DNA of 64,000 bases, taken from Cyanobacteriota bacterium. Its GTDB lineage: Bacteria; Cyanobacteriota; Vampirovibrionia; Vampirovibrionales; Vampirovibrionaceae. Positions 19,113 to 27,174 of this stretch are shown one piece after another. The notes under the pieces are model-generated. The model saw nothing but the letters and a program-made list of their open reading frames with translations, had not been told where the DNA came from and ran no database searches. Where the stretch lies: NCBI GenBank assembly GCA_019751815.1, contig JAIEMW010000003.1, positions 124,001 through 188,000 on the forward strand, read 5' to 3'. A program made the translations under genes and the position numbers. The number at the start of each line of letters is the position of its first letter. Position 1 is the stretch's first letter.

Positions 19113-20582
19113 TTAAACAGGACCCGCAATCGGCTGTTCCAAAACCACCGTTCTCAACAGACTCACCAGGTGATCATCAAACAACCGGTGTCGGCCCTGG
19201 CCTAAAATGGGCAAGGCATCTAAGGGGTCATAGAAATGCGAGCGAAAGGGACGCGGGGAGGTAAGCCCCACAAAGGCATTACTCAGGCCTAAAATCCGGC
19301 TGGCAATGGAAATATCAAATCCTTTACGGTGATTTGGATATCCAGTACCGTTCAAGCGCTCTTGATGATCGCCCGTCCACTGAGATAGTTGTGAGAAACT
19401 AGGAACCGTACTGAGTAAACGGGCCGATTCACGAGGGTAAGCTTGTACTTGCTGCCATTCTGGGGCGGTCAATGCCCCTGGGTGCCAGAGAATTGAAAGT
19501 GGCAGTGACAATTTTCCCAAAGAAAGCAACATTGCCGCAGTGACCAATTCCCCTCTTTGTGCCGACTGAATCCCCAAACGGTCGGCCAAAACCAAACTAA
19601 TCCTGGCCACTTGCAAACTCTGATGGTCCGTACAGCCAGGCATTAATTGATCACTTAGACGGCCGATTGCCTGAAGTACCGGCAGTACTTGCTGTGCTGG
19701 CGCAATAGATGTTCTTTGTGGAAGCAGGGTTGTCAGGGAATTCATCAACACGTCACGACTCAATAAACCCGGCAAAAAATCGGTACTATCCATTTCATGC
19801 TCTTGAAAAGCCAGGACTTTAAACGCACTCACCACCTCTGGGTCAAAGGTATGTGCGACTTTGACTTCAATAAAATTTTCCACCCCGCTCCAGCGAGTGG
19901 CAAGTCCCGTGGGTGCTTCTGCGATCACGGCCTCTATCGTATCGGCAAAGGCCAAAATTCTAGCACCTAGGGGGATAGCCTCTCGACTAAGCCCGTAGGG
20001 GTATCCACTCCCATCACACAGCTCATGATGCGCCAGGATAATCTCTTGCACATCTTGAGACAGTGCCCAGGCACCGATAAATTGCCCGGCGTGGTGTGTA
20101 TGGGCTTTGAGTATGTCTTCGGCAGACGGCGGCAGTTGCACCGCATCGGGTAATTGCATCACTCGGCCGTTCAACAGGGTGTGATGATACAACACCTGCT
20201 TTTCACTGAGCGCGTTATTATACGTTCTGAGTTCACCGTAGACACCGGTTGCCACACTGGCCAGTCCAACATCGTGGAGAAGTCCGGCATAAGTAATGGA
20301 AGTCACCTCACGCACCGGAAGCCCTAACTGCTGGGCAGTTCTTCCTGCAATCACGGCCACACGCATGCCGTGGCCAATCGGGCGGCCTTCGAGTAAATCT
20401 GTAGCAAAAGAGGCCAAACGCATCAGCTCATTTATGTTCAAGCCCGCGTCGCTCGGATTGGTCGAATTGTTCGGATTGGGCTGAGAGCTCAATCCGGCGT
20501 TCGGCTGACTCATTAAATCACCCAACTGCTCAAATTGGAGCGAGGTTGTTTGGGCTGTTTGGATTATGGCTGTCTGTGGCAT
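19113..20582 (-). CDS. Tandem HD-GYP protein, second domain degenerate
   Basis: The first HD-GYP domain (about residues 65-225) keeps the metal-binding His-Asp at 103-104 (LLHDVG) and the HHELCDGSGYP motif at 185-195, so it can plausibly hydrolyse cyclic di-GMP. The second copy (about 300-480) has lost the HD pair: LLSLGK stands where LLHDVG is expected (352-357). It keeps GDHQERLNGTGYP (404-416). The N-terminal 50 residues are Asn/Pro/Ser-rich and look disordered. There is no receiver, PAS or membrane domain. A GGDEF enzyme is encoded at 24940, giving both sides of c-di-GMP turnover in the window. The degenerate half probably has a structural or regulatory role (inference). Confidence 0.85.
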   Translation of the reverse strand: MPQTAIIQTAQTTSLQFEQLGDLMSQPNAGLSSQPNPNNSTNPSDAGLNINELMRLASFATDLLEGRPIGHGMRVAVIAGRTAQQLGLPVREVTSITYAGLLHDVGLASVATGVYGELRTYNNALSEKQVLYHHTLLNGRVMQLPDAVQLPPSAEDILKAHTHHAGQFIGAWALSQDVQEIILAHHELCDGSGYPYGLSREAIPLGARILAFADTIEAVIAEAPTGLATRWSGVENFIEVKVAHTFDPEVVSAFKVLAFQEHEMDSTDFLPGLLSRDVLMNSLTTLLPQRTSIAPAQQVLPVLQAIGRLSDQLMPGCTDHQSLQVARISLVLADRLGIQSAQRGELVTAAMLLSLGKLSLPLSILWHPGALTAPEWQQVQAYPRESARLLSTVPSFSQLSQWTGDHQERLNGTGYPNHRKGFDISIASRILGLSNAFVGLTSPRPFRSHFYDPLDALPILGQGRHRLFDDHLVSLLRTVVLEQPIAGPV

Positions 20583-20731
20583 CGGTGTGATAAAACCCCA
20601 AGCGCTCTCTAAATCTCTATCGTGTTTAATACGGAAATTCCGACGAACCGACTTCTGAATGATCGAAATGGATGGTTCTGAATGAATGGTATAGATTCTA
20701 TTCTACAGGGTCTTGAGACAGAGAAGCGGAC

Positions 20732-20760
20732 TTGACTTGTTTTCAAGTTTTGAGGTAAAT
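20732..20760 (+). promoter_or_regulatory. Weak candidate promoter of the leader-peptide transcript
   Basis: TTGACT (20732-20737) is followed after 17 bases by GTAAAT (20755-20760). The -35 is good, the -10 poor. It lies in the 234-base gap between the divergent HD-GYP gene and the leader ORF, in which I see no other gene. Confidence 0.35.
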
Positions 20761-20816
20761 TTGAAACTGGTCAAAAAGTGACTTTACAGACTTTATATAG
20801 GACCCACTTTATTTAG

Positions 20817-20927
20817 ATGTTTCGCACCGTATTAAACAGCCATCATCACCATCTGCTGCAGCACTTGCATCATCATGTGCACGCGGAAACGATGGCTAAT
20901 GCGAAGGACTGGGTGTCTACTTTCTAA
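20817..20927 (+). CDS. Histidine-rich 36-residue leader peptide of an attenuator
   Basis: ATG to TAA, 37 codons, with an AGGA about 14 bases upstream. Nine of the 36 residues are His: codons 9-12 (HHHH), 16, 18-20 (HHH) and 22. Such a run followed by a strong intrinsic terminator is the hallmark of leader peptides that sense charged tRNA-His by ribosome stalling. The downstream RNA can form the three exclusive pairings expected for that mechanism. The peptide continues 14 residues past the last His, and these codons overlap pairing strand 2. The downstream gene is not a recognisable his gene. An alternative reading is a small His-rich metal-binding peptide. Confidence 0.65.
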   Translation: MFRTVLNSHHHHLLQHLHHHVHAETMANAKDWVSTF

Positions 20928-20969
20928 AAAAGTACCTATTCAGTAAACAAAACGTAAAACCGTTAGCCA
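20838..20969 (+). promoter_or_regulatory. Anti-termination pairings of the attenuator
   Basis: Strand 1, AGCCATC (20838-20844, on the first His codons), is fully complementary to strand 2, GATGGCT (20891-20897). Strand 2, TGGCTAATG (20893-20901), also pairs with strand 3, CGTTAGCCA (20961-20969), over 9 bases with one G-U. Strand 3 overlaps the left arm of the terminator. A ribosome stalled on the His codons would block 1:2 and allow 2:3, preventing termination. A ribosome reading through to the stop covers strand 2 and lets the terminator form. Confidence 0.65.
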
Positions 20970-20996
20970 GATCCGCAATCTCGCTAACGGTTTTTT
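20957..20996 (+). terminator. Attenuator terminator (pairing 3:4)
   Basis: AAACCGTTAGC (20957-20967) and GCTAACGGTTT (20983-20993) form a perfect 11-base stem with a 15-base loop and a run of six T (20991-20996). It ends 28 bases before the next start codon. Confidence 0.85.
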
Positions 20997-21023
20997 GTTT
21001 ATCTATCCACGTGGAGTTTGAAT

Positions 21024-22676
21024 GTGATTTCTATTTCAACCAAGCTAACCCCTCAATCGAAGACCCCCCTATCCCTTTCTAAGGCGCTGCCTCAATTCTC
21101 AGGTGCCGCTGGTCTTGGCATGATCCCGTTGAGTCCTGCCACAGCCAGAGTAGACAGTATTTTCCAGTGGCTCGGCAAATCCCGTACCCGAGAGATGCTG
21201 CTCGAAGACCTGGTGGGTTTTGGGGTACTGAGAACCGGCATGGATCTGGGCCGGGGTTACTTTTACGGCAACAACGAGATTAACTGGCCCGCCGGTCGGG
21301 AACGTATCCTGCGGGAAGTCTGCTCCATCTTTACGGATAACGTCTCTAGCGGTCTGGCTGCCTTTGCTCTGGGCTACGTTTTGGACAGAAAGTTAGGCAG
21401 TTTTAGCAACAAGTTTACCGATTTTTCCACCCTGGAACTCTTTCAACAACTGGCCGCAAGCAGCCCCAATACCAAGGCGTTTACGCAAAACTTGGCCAAG
21501 GCCATTTCTCCGGAAAAGGCCGCCCGGATTGAGCCGTTGATTTATAACCTGGTGGCGAAAGCCGCTGAAAAAGGATCTGCAAACACAGCTATGGATGCGG
21601 CAACTGCCATCGCCAAAACACTGGGCAAGGGAGAATTTGATGTCACCCTGGCACAAGGCAACTTTAGTCTCGACAAATTACTGGGCGATCTGGCCGAATT
21701 CAGCGGCGAGTTGCGTGTGCGGGCCGGAAAAAAACTCAACCAAACCCCCAAAGCTTGGCAGCAGGAAGCCGAAGCCTTACTCGGCAAAACCCTCAAGGTG
21801 AAGCGCTGGAAGATGTCCTGTTTGGCCGTAGGCGCTGTGCTCACCCTACTGGTCCCATTGTTTAATACGTGGCTCACCAAAAAAATCGACAAAATTGATT
21901 ACTACCCGGGTGAAATTGGCCTTAACGGTCTAACAGCCAAGGGGAATACTGCTCGTGGCAACGATAACTCTCAGTTTAAAGGGCAAGCCGGCCTCTCAAA
22001 TAGCCTCTCAAAAGGCGCTCTAAAACGTCCCCGTGCGTTCTCTCAATTTGAAAGACCGGTTTACGTCAGCCCAAAAAAGAAAACATGGGCCGAAACCCAC
22101 ATGCCGTTTGTCAACCAAAGCCTGAAGGAAGGAAAGCTCTGGCCCTTACTCTTGGCACTTGTGCCGCTGCCTGCAGCCATTGGCTTGGTCGACACGGTAA
22201 ATAAGTCTCTCAATCTCCCCGGCAAAGGGTTTTTCCGACGTCTGCGCAATATGTATGACTTTAAACCGGGCTTCCCCTTTACCACGCAACAGCAAATGGC
22301 CTCTATGTTTGCCTTTCTGATCACATCTCGGCTCCTCAACTCTCGCAGCGGCAATGAGTACCGAGAACGCCTGGTTGATTCCTTCTTGGGATGGGGTCTC
22401 TGGATTTTTGGAACCCCAATTATTAAACAATGGATTACCAAGGCCATGGATAAAAATGCCGGCACCCAACTGCTGAAAACCGTGGGAGGAAAACAAGTGA
22501 TGCGAAGCCGTGCTGAGATTGAACGCTTACTGAGTGCGGATGTGGCCAAGAAAACACTCAGCCGAAACATTTGGGTGGGCGCCATTAGCACCGTTGCCAC
22601 CATGCTGCTGCTGGGGATTATTGAACCCTACATTGCCATTAAATGGACAGAAGCCAACAGCGAGAAAAATACGTAA
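21024..22676 (+). CDS. Membrane protein of unknown function under the attenuator
   Basis: GTG 21024 is preferred because GTGGAG lies 7 bases upstream (21011-21016); an in-frame TTG at 21018 is the alternative. The N-terminus (to about residue 40) is Ser/Pro/Leu-rich. Residues 45-250 are mostly helical and soluble-looking. Hydrophobic segments occur near 265-285, 375-395, 425-440, 455-475 and 510-540, so the C-terminal half is membrane-embedded. I recognise no transporter, amino-acid-biosynthesis or tRNA-synthetase motif. Its position behind a His-type attenuator suggests a link to histidine supply or translation status, for example uptake, but that is inference from context only. Confidence 0.6.
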   Translation: MISISTKLTPQSKTPLSLSKALPQFSGAAGLGMIPLSPATARVDSIFQWLGKSRTREMLLEDLVGFGVLRTGMDLGRGYFYGNNEINWPAGRERILREVCSIFTDNVSSGLAAFALGYVLDRKLGSFSNKFTDFSTLELFQQLAASSPNTKAFTQNLAKAISPEKAARIEPLIYNLVAKAAEKGSANTAMDAATAIAKTLGKGEFDVTLAQGNFSLDKLLGDLAEFSGELRVRAGKKLNQTPKAWQQEAEALLGKTLKVKRWKMSCLAVGAVLTLLVPLFNTWLTKKIDKIDYYPGEIGLNGLTAKGNTARGNDNSQFKGQAGLSNSLSKGALKRPRAFSQFERPVYVSPKKKTWAETHMPFVNQSLKEGKLWPLLLALVPLPAAIGLVDTVNKSLNLPGKGFFRRLRNMYDFKPGFPFTTQQQMASMFAFLITSRLLNSRSGNEYRERLVDSFLGWGLWIFGTPIIKQWITKAMDKNAGTQLLKTVGGKQVMRSRAEIERLLSADVAKKTLSRNIWVGAISTVATMLLLGIIEPYIAIKWTEANSEKNT

Positions 22677-22681
22677 GCAAC

Positions 22682-22710
22682 TTGAATTCTTGCGACAAGC
22701 TTCGTATAAT
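22682..22710 (+). promoter_or_regulatory. Sigma-70 type promoter of the HD hydrolase gene
   Basis: TTGAAT (22682-22687) and TATAAT (22705-22710) are separated by 17 bases, about 100 bases upstream of the ATG at 22813. Confidence 0.6.
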
Positions 22711-22812
22711 ACCGACTTCAAAAAAAATTGTGTGTGAGGCCCCAGATGTCCTGAATTTTAAATAGGACACTCTTTTTCAGTTTTTTCAATTTTCAATCTG
22801 GAGAGAAGAATC

Positions 22813-23595
22813 ATGCCATCAATCCCCATGGACGGCTTGCCCGTTGCGTTTTCAGCCAAAACATCTCCTGTAAAATCCCCTTTTTTAACCCCATTTTCAG
22901 GGTTTTCAGCCCCCGCTGCGGACAGCTTTAATATAGGAATGGGGGCAAGAAGTTTTCAGATTTCGCCTGAAAAATTACCGGCAGTCCAGTTTGGAAATCA
23001 AACACCAACGCAACTGACTTCACGCTTTGAAGATGCGCTCGTGTATACGGCACAGCTTCATTCAAGCCAACGCCGCAAGGGCTCGAATGTTCCGTATCTT
23101 TCGCATTTGATGGCGGTTGCGGCCACAGTTTTAGAATTTGGCGGGACAGAAGACGAAGCCATTGCAGGCTTACTCCACGATGCGGTGGAAGATCAAGGCG
23201 GGGCTCCGACACTTGCCGCCATTGAAAAGCGCTTCGGCAAAACAGTTGCTGATATTGTTGCTGGCTGCTCCGACACGGATGTGGTGCCAAAGCCGCCCTG
23301 GAAAGCCCGAAAACAAGAGTATTTACATCACCTTCAGTCTGCTTCTCCTGGGATACTTTTGGTATCTGCCGCGGACAAACTCCACAATGCCAGGGCCATA
23401 TTGGCGGATCTACGCAACCCTGCTGTAGGGGATACTGTTTGGAGTTATTTTAAGGCTACCAAGGCAGACACCCTTTGGTATTACCGCTCTTTGGCCGATA
23501 CCTACCTACAGAAAATGCCCGCAGATAAGCTTCCCTTAGCCCGAGAAGTGGATGCTGTGGTGAAAACGCTAGAAATTGAGTCCCAGAAGCCTTAA
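22813..23595 (+). CDS. HD-domain small alarmone hydrolase-like protein
   Basis: Residues about 70-240 match the single-domain (p)ppGpp hydrolases of the SpoT/MESH1 type. The array has HLMAVA with the first metal His (about 98), LLHDAVED with HD at 122-123 and ED at 126-127, and a KLHNAR segment near residue 195 with the final conserved Asp/Asn region. No synthetase, TGS or ACT domain is present, so if active it should only degrade alarmones (or NADPH, as shown for animal MESH1). The first 65 residues are an unusual Pro/Ser/Phe-rich extension with no homology that I recognise. It converges with glgC, 6 bases away. Confidence 0.8.
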   Translation: MPSIPMDGLPVAFSAKTSPVKSPFLTPFSGFSAPAADSFNIGMGARSFQISPEKLPAVQFGNQTPTQLTSRFEDALVYTAQLHSSQRRKGSNVPYLSHLMAVAATVLEFGGTEDEAIAGLLHDAVEDQGGAPTLAAIEKRFGKTVADIVAGCSDTDVVPKPPWKARKQEYLHHLQSASPGILLVSAADKLHNARAILADLRNPAVGDTVWSYFKATKADTLWYYRSLADTYLQKMPADKLPLAREVDAVVKTLEIESQKP

Positions 23596-23601
23596 ATAAA
23601 G

Positions 23602-24885
23602 CTAATTTAGGCTTAAATCCTGCGGCTGAGGCAAATAGTCTGACTCTGCTGGAGGGTCGATCACGGTTCCTTTTGGAACCACAGTCACCCCACCCGGAGA
23701 CACGAAGAAGCCTCTGGCCTCATCTGCCGTTCGGTCAAAGCCTATTTCCACCCCGGCAGGCAGGGAGACATTTTTATCCACAATCACTTTCTTCAGCTTG
23801 GCATAGCGGCCAATCTTCACCCCGTGCATAATGATCGAGTCTTCAATCACCGCATAACTGTTCACCCGAACATAAGGGGACAAAACCGAGCGGCTGATTC
23901 TCCCTCCGCTGATAATACAGCCATCAGAGACAATTGACTCTGTGGCAAAACCGATACGTTCGGCTTCGTTATGGACGTATTTCGTCGGTGGTGCTTGATA
24001 GGAGTATGTTCGAATGGGCCACTGTGGGTTGTAGATATTGATAATGGGTGTGATCGAGACCAAATCCATATTGGCTTCCCAATAAGCGTCTAAATCACCC
24101 ACATCTCGCCAGTACCCACGCTCAACATCGGTCGCCCCAGGAATCACATTGGTATGAAAATCATACACATACACCCGTCGGCCTTCAGTAATCATCTTGA
24201 TAATAATATTTCGGCCAAAGTCATGCTGAGAGGTCTCATCCAACGCATCCGTGGCCACCACTTCGACAAGTGTTTCGGCCTCAAAAATGTAATTGCCCAT
24301 CGAGGCGAGGCACCAACCCGGTTGACCCGGAATTTCAGAGGGCTTGTCTGGCTTTTCATCAAAGCCGATTACGCGGTAATCCCCGTCCATCCGAATAATC
24401 CCAAAGGCAGAAGCCTTATCCACTGGTACAGGAATCGCGGCAATCGTGAGTTCAGCGTTGTGCGTGTCGTGGAAATGGACCATTTGCCGAATGTCCATTT
24501 TGTAAATGTGATCAGAGCCAAACACACAGACTTTCTCTGGTTGCTCGTCGTGAATGAGGTTGAGATTTTGGTGAATCGCATCTGCTGTCCCAACAAACCA
24601 GCTATCCCCCATCCGCATTTGGGCCGGGACGAGATCAATATAATGCCCGTATATTGGAGACATCGGCCAACCGCGTGAGACATGCTTGTTAAGGGAGTCC
24701 GACTTAAACTGGGTGAGGATTTTAATCCGATAAATCTCGGAATTGATAAAGTTATTGAGCACAAAATCGATGATGCGGTATTTGGCGCCAAAAGGCACCG
24801 CGGGTTTCGCCCTTTCTTGTGTTAGAGGAAAGAGCCGTCGGCCTTCACCACCGGCAAGAATCATCGCCATCACATTTTTCATCAC
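23602..24885 (-). CDS. glgC: Glucose-1-phosphate adenylyltransferase
   Basis: Makes ADP-glucose from glucose-1-phosphate and ATP, the committed step of glycogen synthesis. The start MILAGGEGRRLFPLT and the RAKPAVPFGAKYRIIDF segment are the nucleotide-binding and regulatory N-terminal signatures. WFVGTADAIHQN, GSDHIYKMD and GFDEKP are the catalytic-domain blocks, followed by the left-handed beta-helix C-terminus (SIVSDGCIISGGRISRSVLS). Length 427 is normal. No other glycogen gene is adjacent, so it appears to be a single-gene unit facing the HD hydrolase gene. Confidence 0.96.
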   Translation of the reverse strand: MMKNVMAMILAGGEGRRLFPLTQERAKPAVPFGAKYRIIDFVLNNFINSEIYRIKILTQFKSDSLNKHVSRGWPMSPIYGHYIDLVPAQMRMGDSWFVGTADAIHQNLNLIHDEQPEKVCVFGSDHIYKMDIRQMVHFHDTHNAELTIAAIPVPVDKASAFGIIRMDGDYRVIGFDEKPDKPSEIPGQPGWCLASMGNYIFEAETLVEVVATDALDETSQHDFGRNIIIKMITEGRRVYVYDFHTNVIPGATDVERGYWRDVGDLDAYWEANMDLVSITPIINIYNPQWPIRTYSYQAPPTKYVHNEAERIGFATESIVSDGCIISGGRISRSVLSPYVRVNSYAVIEDSIIMHGVKIGRYAKLKKVIVDKNVSLPAGVEIGFDRTADEARGFFVSPGGVTVVPKGTVIDPPAESDYLPQPQDLSLN

Positions 24886-24939
24886 CCTGAGTGTAGCGCG
24901 AATAGCGGGTTATTGCCAATGCCCCAAAATAAGCTGGGG

Positions 24940-26661
24940 TTATTCTGGCTTGCTACACGGAGCACAGACACGGTTACGCCCACTCTCTTTGGCCAGATAA
25001 AGCTGCTCATCTGCATAGGCCAATGCTTCTGAAATCACTTCGCGAGAGGGCTTACTCAACCCGTGAGTCGGCTCAATTTGTGCGATCCCCGCACTAATTG
25101 TAAATTGGACGGGCTCCCCACTCATGCCTTGGCAAACAACCTGTTGTACTTCCCGGCGAATACGCTCCATCAGCTCTGTGGCAGACGTCAGCGTTGTATC
25201 TGGCAGCAGAAGCGCAAATTCTTCTCCCCCAAAACGAGCCACCACATCACTGCGGCGAACATTGGAGTGGAACAAATCGGCCAGACGGCAGAGAACTTGA
25301 TCGCCGATCAAGTGCCCAAAAGAGTCATTCAAACGCTTAAAGAAGTCGACATCCACCATGACCACACACAATGAAGTGGGATTACGGCGGGCCCTCTCGA
25401 TTTCAGACTCAAAGCGCTCATAGAACCCACGTCGGTTGGTAAGTCCGGTCAGTTCATCAGTATGTGCCATTTCTAAAGCTTTTTCCAGGACATAGGCTCG
25501 ACCTAAAGCCAGAGAAACATTCTGGATAACCTCTTTGGCAATATTAAGCACATCTTCGCTAATGGGCTCAGAAGAAGTGCGGCACAAAATAAAGACGCCT
25601 TGAATTTTCCCAAAAGGCCCTCGGCCTGGGGTCATATCCAGAACTGGCAGCACCAACGCAGATTGAATATCCTCACCCCTGGGCAGATGCTTCACCTGAA
25701 ATACTTGATTGAGTGGCTTATCACCCAAACGCGGGCCATTAATATGCAGGTACGGCTCTTTACGGCCCATGGAGGTAAACAAACTGACCAAAGAAGCAAT
25801 CTCGGTACCCATTTTGGGTCTGCGCGTCTCTTGCCCAGGGTTCATATAGGTGTTCAGCGTATCTCCGTCTTGCTCAATAAGTACATGGCCTTCGCCGCAG
25901 TTGGGATCGAGCACTACGTATTGGCAAATATCAAATTGTAACAGCTGATGAAAGGCACTGAGCATCGTAAACAGCACAGCCTGATAGTCTGCTGCACGAA
26001 TAAGCTGAGTCGAAATTTCTTGCACGCAGTGTTGAACATCATTGAGGTTTTGCACATGGCGCGCTGTTTTGAGACTGCGAATTTTGATGGCCAGGTACGG
26101 AGCCAAAACGTCGAGCGGCATAATCGCTTCAGAGAGTGGATCGGGGATATTGTTTTGCTTATAGCCAAGAGCCAGCACGCCGACAAAGTCTTCGTGAGCA
26201 AACAGCTGCACCGTGTTGATTTTCTCTACACCCAACAGTGTCTTTAACTGAGCTTCTTTGAGGTGTGCAAATTCTCTGGCTTTTCCTGGGTAAACTTCCA
26301 TGGAATGTGCCAATGTCGTGTCATTCAAGCATTCATAGAGCCCAGTGGTTTCATTAAAGAGTAAAATAAGCTGCCCGTCACACTGTGTCAGCGCGTACAC
26401 GGCTGCTTCAATCTGCTGAATCGCCTCTGGCAGATTCTCTGATAAATCAAAATTAAAGCGGCGGGCGCACTCAATCTCTTTAAAGGCAGTAATGCTTTGG
26501 GCGCGGTATGGATCTTGCGTGAGCGAATCCGTCAGTGATTTAACCACAGGCAAAGTCAGAGAGGCTTTTAAAGCTAATCTCGTTAAATCCAGCTGATCAG
26601 GCGTTTTAGACGACGGCTTGGCAGCTGAACCCGTCAGTTTTGAAGCCTTATGGCGATCCAT
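24940..26661 (-). CDS. GAF-GGDEF diguanylate cyclase
   Basis: Synthesises cyclic di-GMP from two GTP. The active-site loop is GGEEF at residues 478-482. Five residues upstream RRSD (469-472) forms the RxxD inhibitory site, so product inhibition is expected. LEMAHTDELTGLTNRRGFYE marks the domain start near residue 397. The N-terminal 395 residues contain two GAF-like regions (about 90-200 and 215-385), suggesting control by a small ligand or redox cue. There is no transmembrane segment. Together with the HD-GYP protein at 19113 it indicates c-di-GMP signalling. It is separated from tRNA-Leu by a 385-base gap. Confidence 0.92.
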   Translation of the reverse strand: MDRHKASKLTGSAAKPSSKTPDQLDLTRLALKASLTLPVVKSLTDSLTQDPYRAQSITAFKEIECARRFNFDLSENLPEAIQQIEAAVYALTQCDGQLILLFNETTGLYECLNDTTLAHSMEVYPGKAREFAHLKEAQLKTLLGVEKINTVQLFAHEDFVGVLALGYKQNNIPDPLSEAIMPLDVLAPYLAIKIRSLKTARHVQNLNDVQHCVQEISTQLIRAADYQAVLFTMLSAFHQLLQFDICQYVVLDPNCGEGHVLIEQDGDTLNTYMNPGQETRRPKMGTEIASLVSLFTSMGRKEPYLHINGPRLGDKPLNQVFQVKHLPRGEDIQSALVLPVLDMTPGRGPFGKIQGVFILCRTSSEPISEDVLNIAKEVIQNVSLALGRAYVLEKALEMAHTDELTGLTNRRGFYERFESEIERARRNPTSLCVVMVDVDFFKRLNDSFGHLIGDQVLCRLADLFHSNVRRSDVVARFGGEEFALLLPDTTLTSATELMERIRREVQQVVCQGMSGEPVQFTISAGIAQIEPTHGLSKPSREVISEALAYADEQLYLAKESGRNRVCAPCSKPE

Positions 26662-27046
26662 CCCAAAAGAAACCTTATTGCGCTCTTAATCTAGTATTAG
26701 ATACTCATGCTCTTTTGCATAAAAACCGTCAAGCTGATTTTTGTGCTCTCTTCTTTCTTAAAAGCAATCAACACACGAGAAAACTGTCTTTTAGATACAC
26801 AAGCTATATCGCTGTTTGCCAGATTAGTTATCTAACAAAGAGCAAGCCTTGCAAATACATTACCCAGATGAATTTAGCCAAATGAAATTAGCCAGGTGGA
26901 TGAATTTAGCCAGTTAAAGAAAGACCATTGGGGATTTTCTGTTGAAATAGATCGCCACTCAGCTTGATCTCTACTCAACTTGATCTCTACCAGGCGTCCG
27001 TATTATAGTTACTCTTCCTGATCCACGGTAAATGAACGTATCATGT
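26662..27046. other. AT-rich gap with direct repeats
   Basis: I see no supported gene in these 385 bases. They contain three 13-base copies of ATGAATTTAGCCA (26868-26880, 26882-26894 with one change, and 26900-26912) and two 16-base tandem copies of ACTCAGCTTGATCTCT (26957-26972 and 26973-26988, one change). The second block supplies two TTGATC boxes upstream of the tRNA gene. Confidence 0.7.
26980..27009 (+). promoter_or_regulatory. Promoter of tRNA-Leu
   Basis: TTGATC (26980-26985) lies 18 bases before TATAGT (27004-27009). A second TTGATC at 26964-26969 comes from the tandem 16-base repeat and is out of range of the same -10. Confidence 0.5.
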
Positions 27047-27129
27047 GCGGAAGTGGTGAAATGGTATACACGCATGTTTCAGGAGCATGTGGCCGCAAGG
27101 CTGTAGGGGTTCAAGTCCCCTCTTCCGCA
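27047..27129 (+). tRNA. tRNA-Leu (anticodon CAG)
   Basis: The 83-base sequence folds as a class II tRNA. Acceptor arms are GCGGAAG and CTTCCGC, the D stem is GTG/CAC, and the anticodon stem CATGT/GCATG encloses loop TTCAGGA with anticodon CAG. It has a long variable arm (GGCCGCAAGGC) and the T arm AGGGG-TTCAAGT-CCCCT. The final base is A and no CCA is encoded. It precedes infC by 45 bases and decodes CUG. Confidence 0.95.
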
Positions 27130-27174
27130 TTCTTTCCGCTATTTTTTAAGCCCTATTTTTAAGGAGTCGAGACC

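Noticed and set aside
20817..20927. Metal-binding His-rich peptide
   Set aside because: Possible, but the downstream triple pairing and terminator fit attenuation much better; kept only as an alternative.
26640..26885. 81-codon open frame in the gap before tRNA-Leu
   Set aside because: It begins inside the start of the GGDEF gene on the other strand, has no ribosome site and no recognisable domain.
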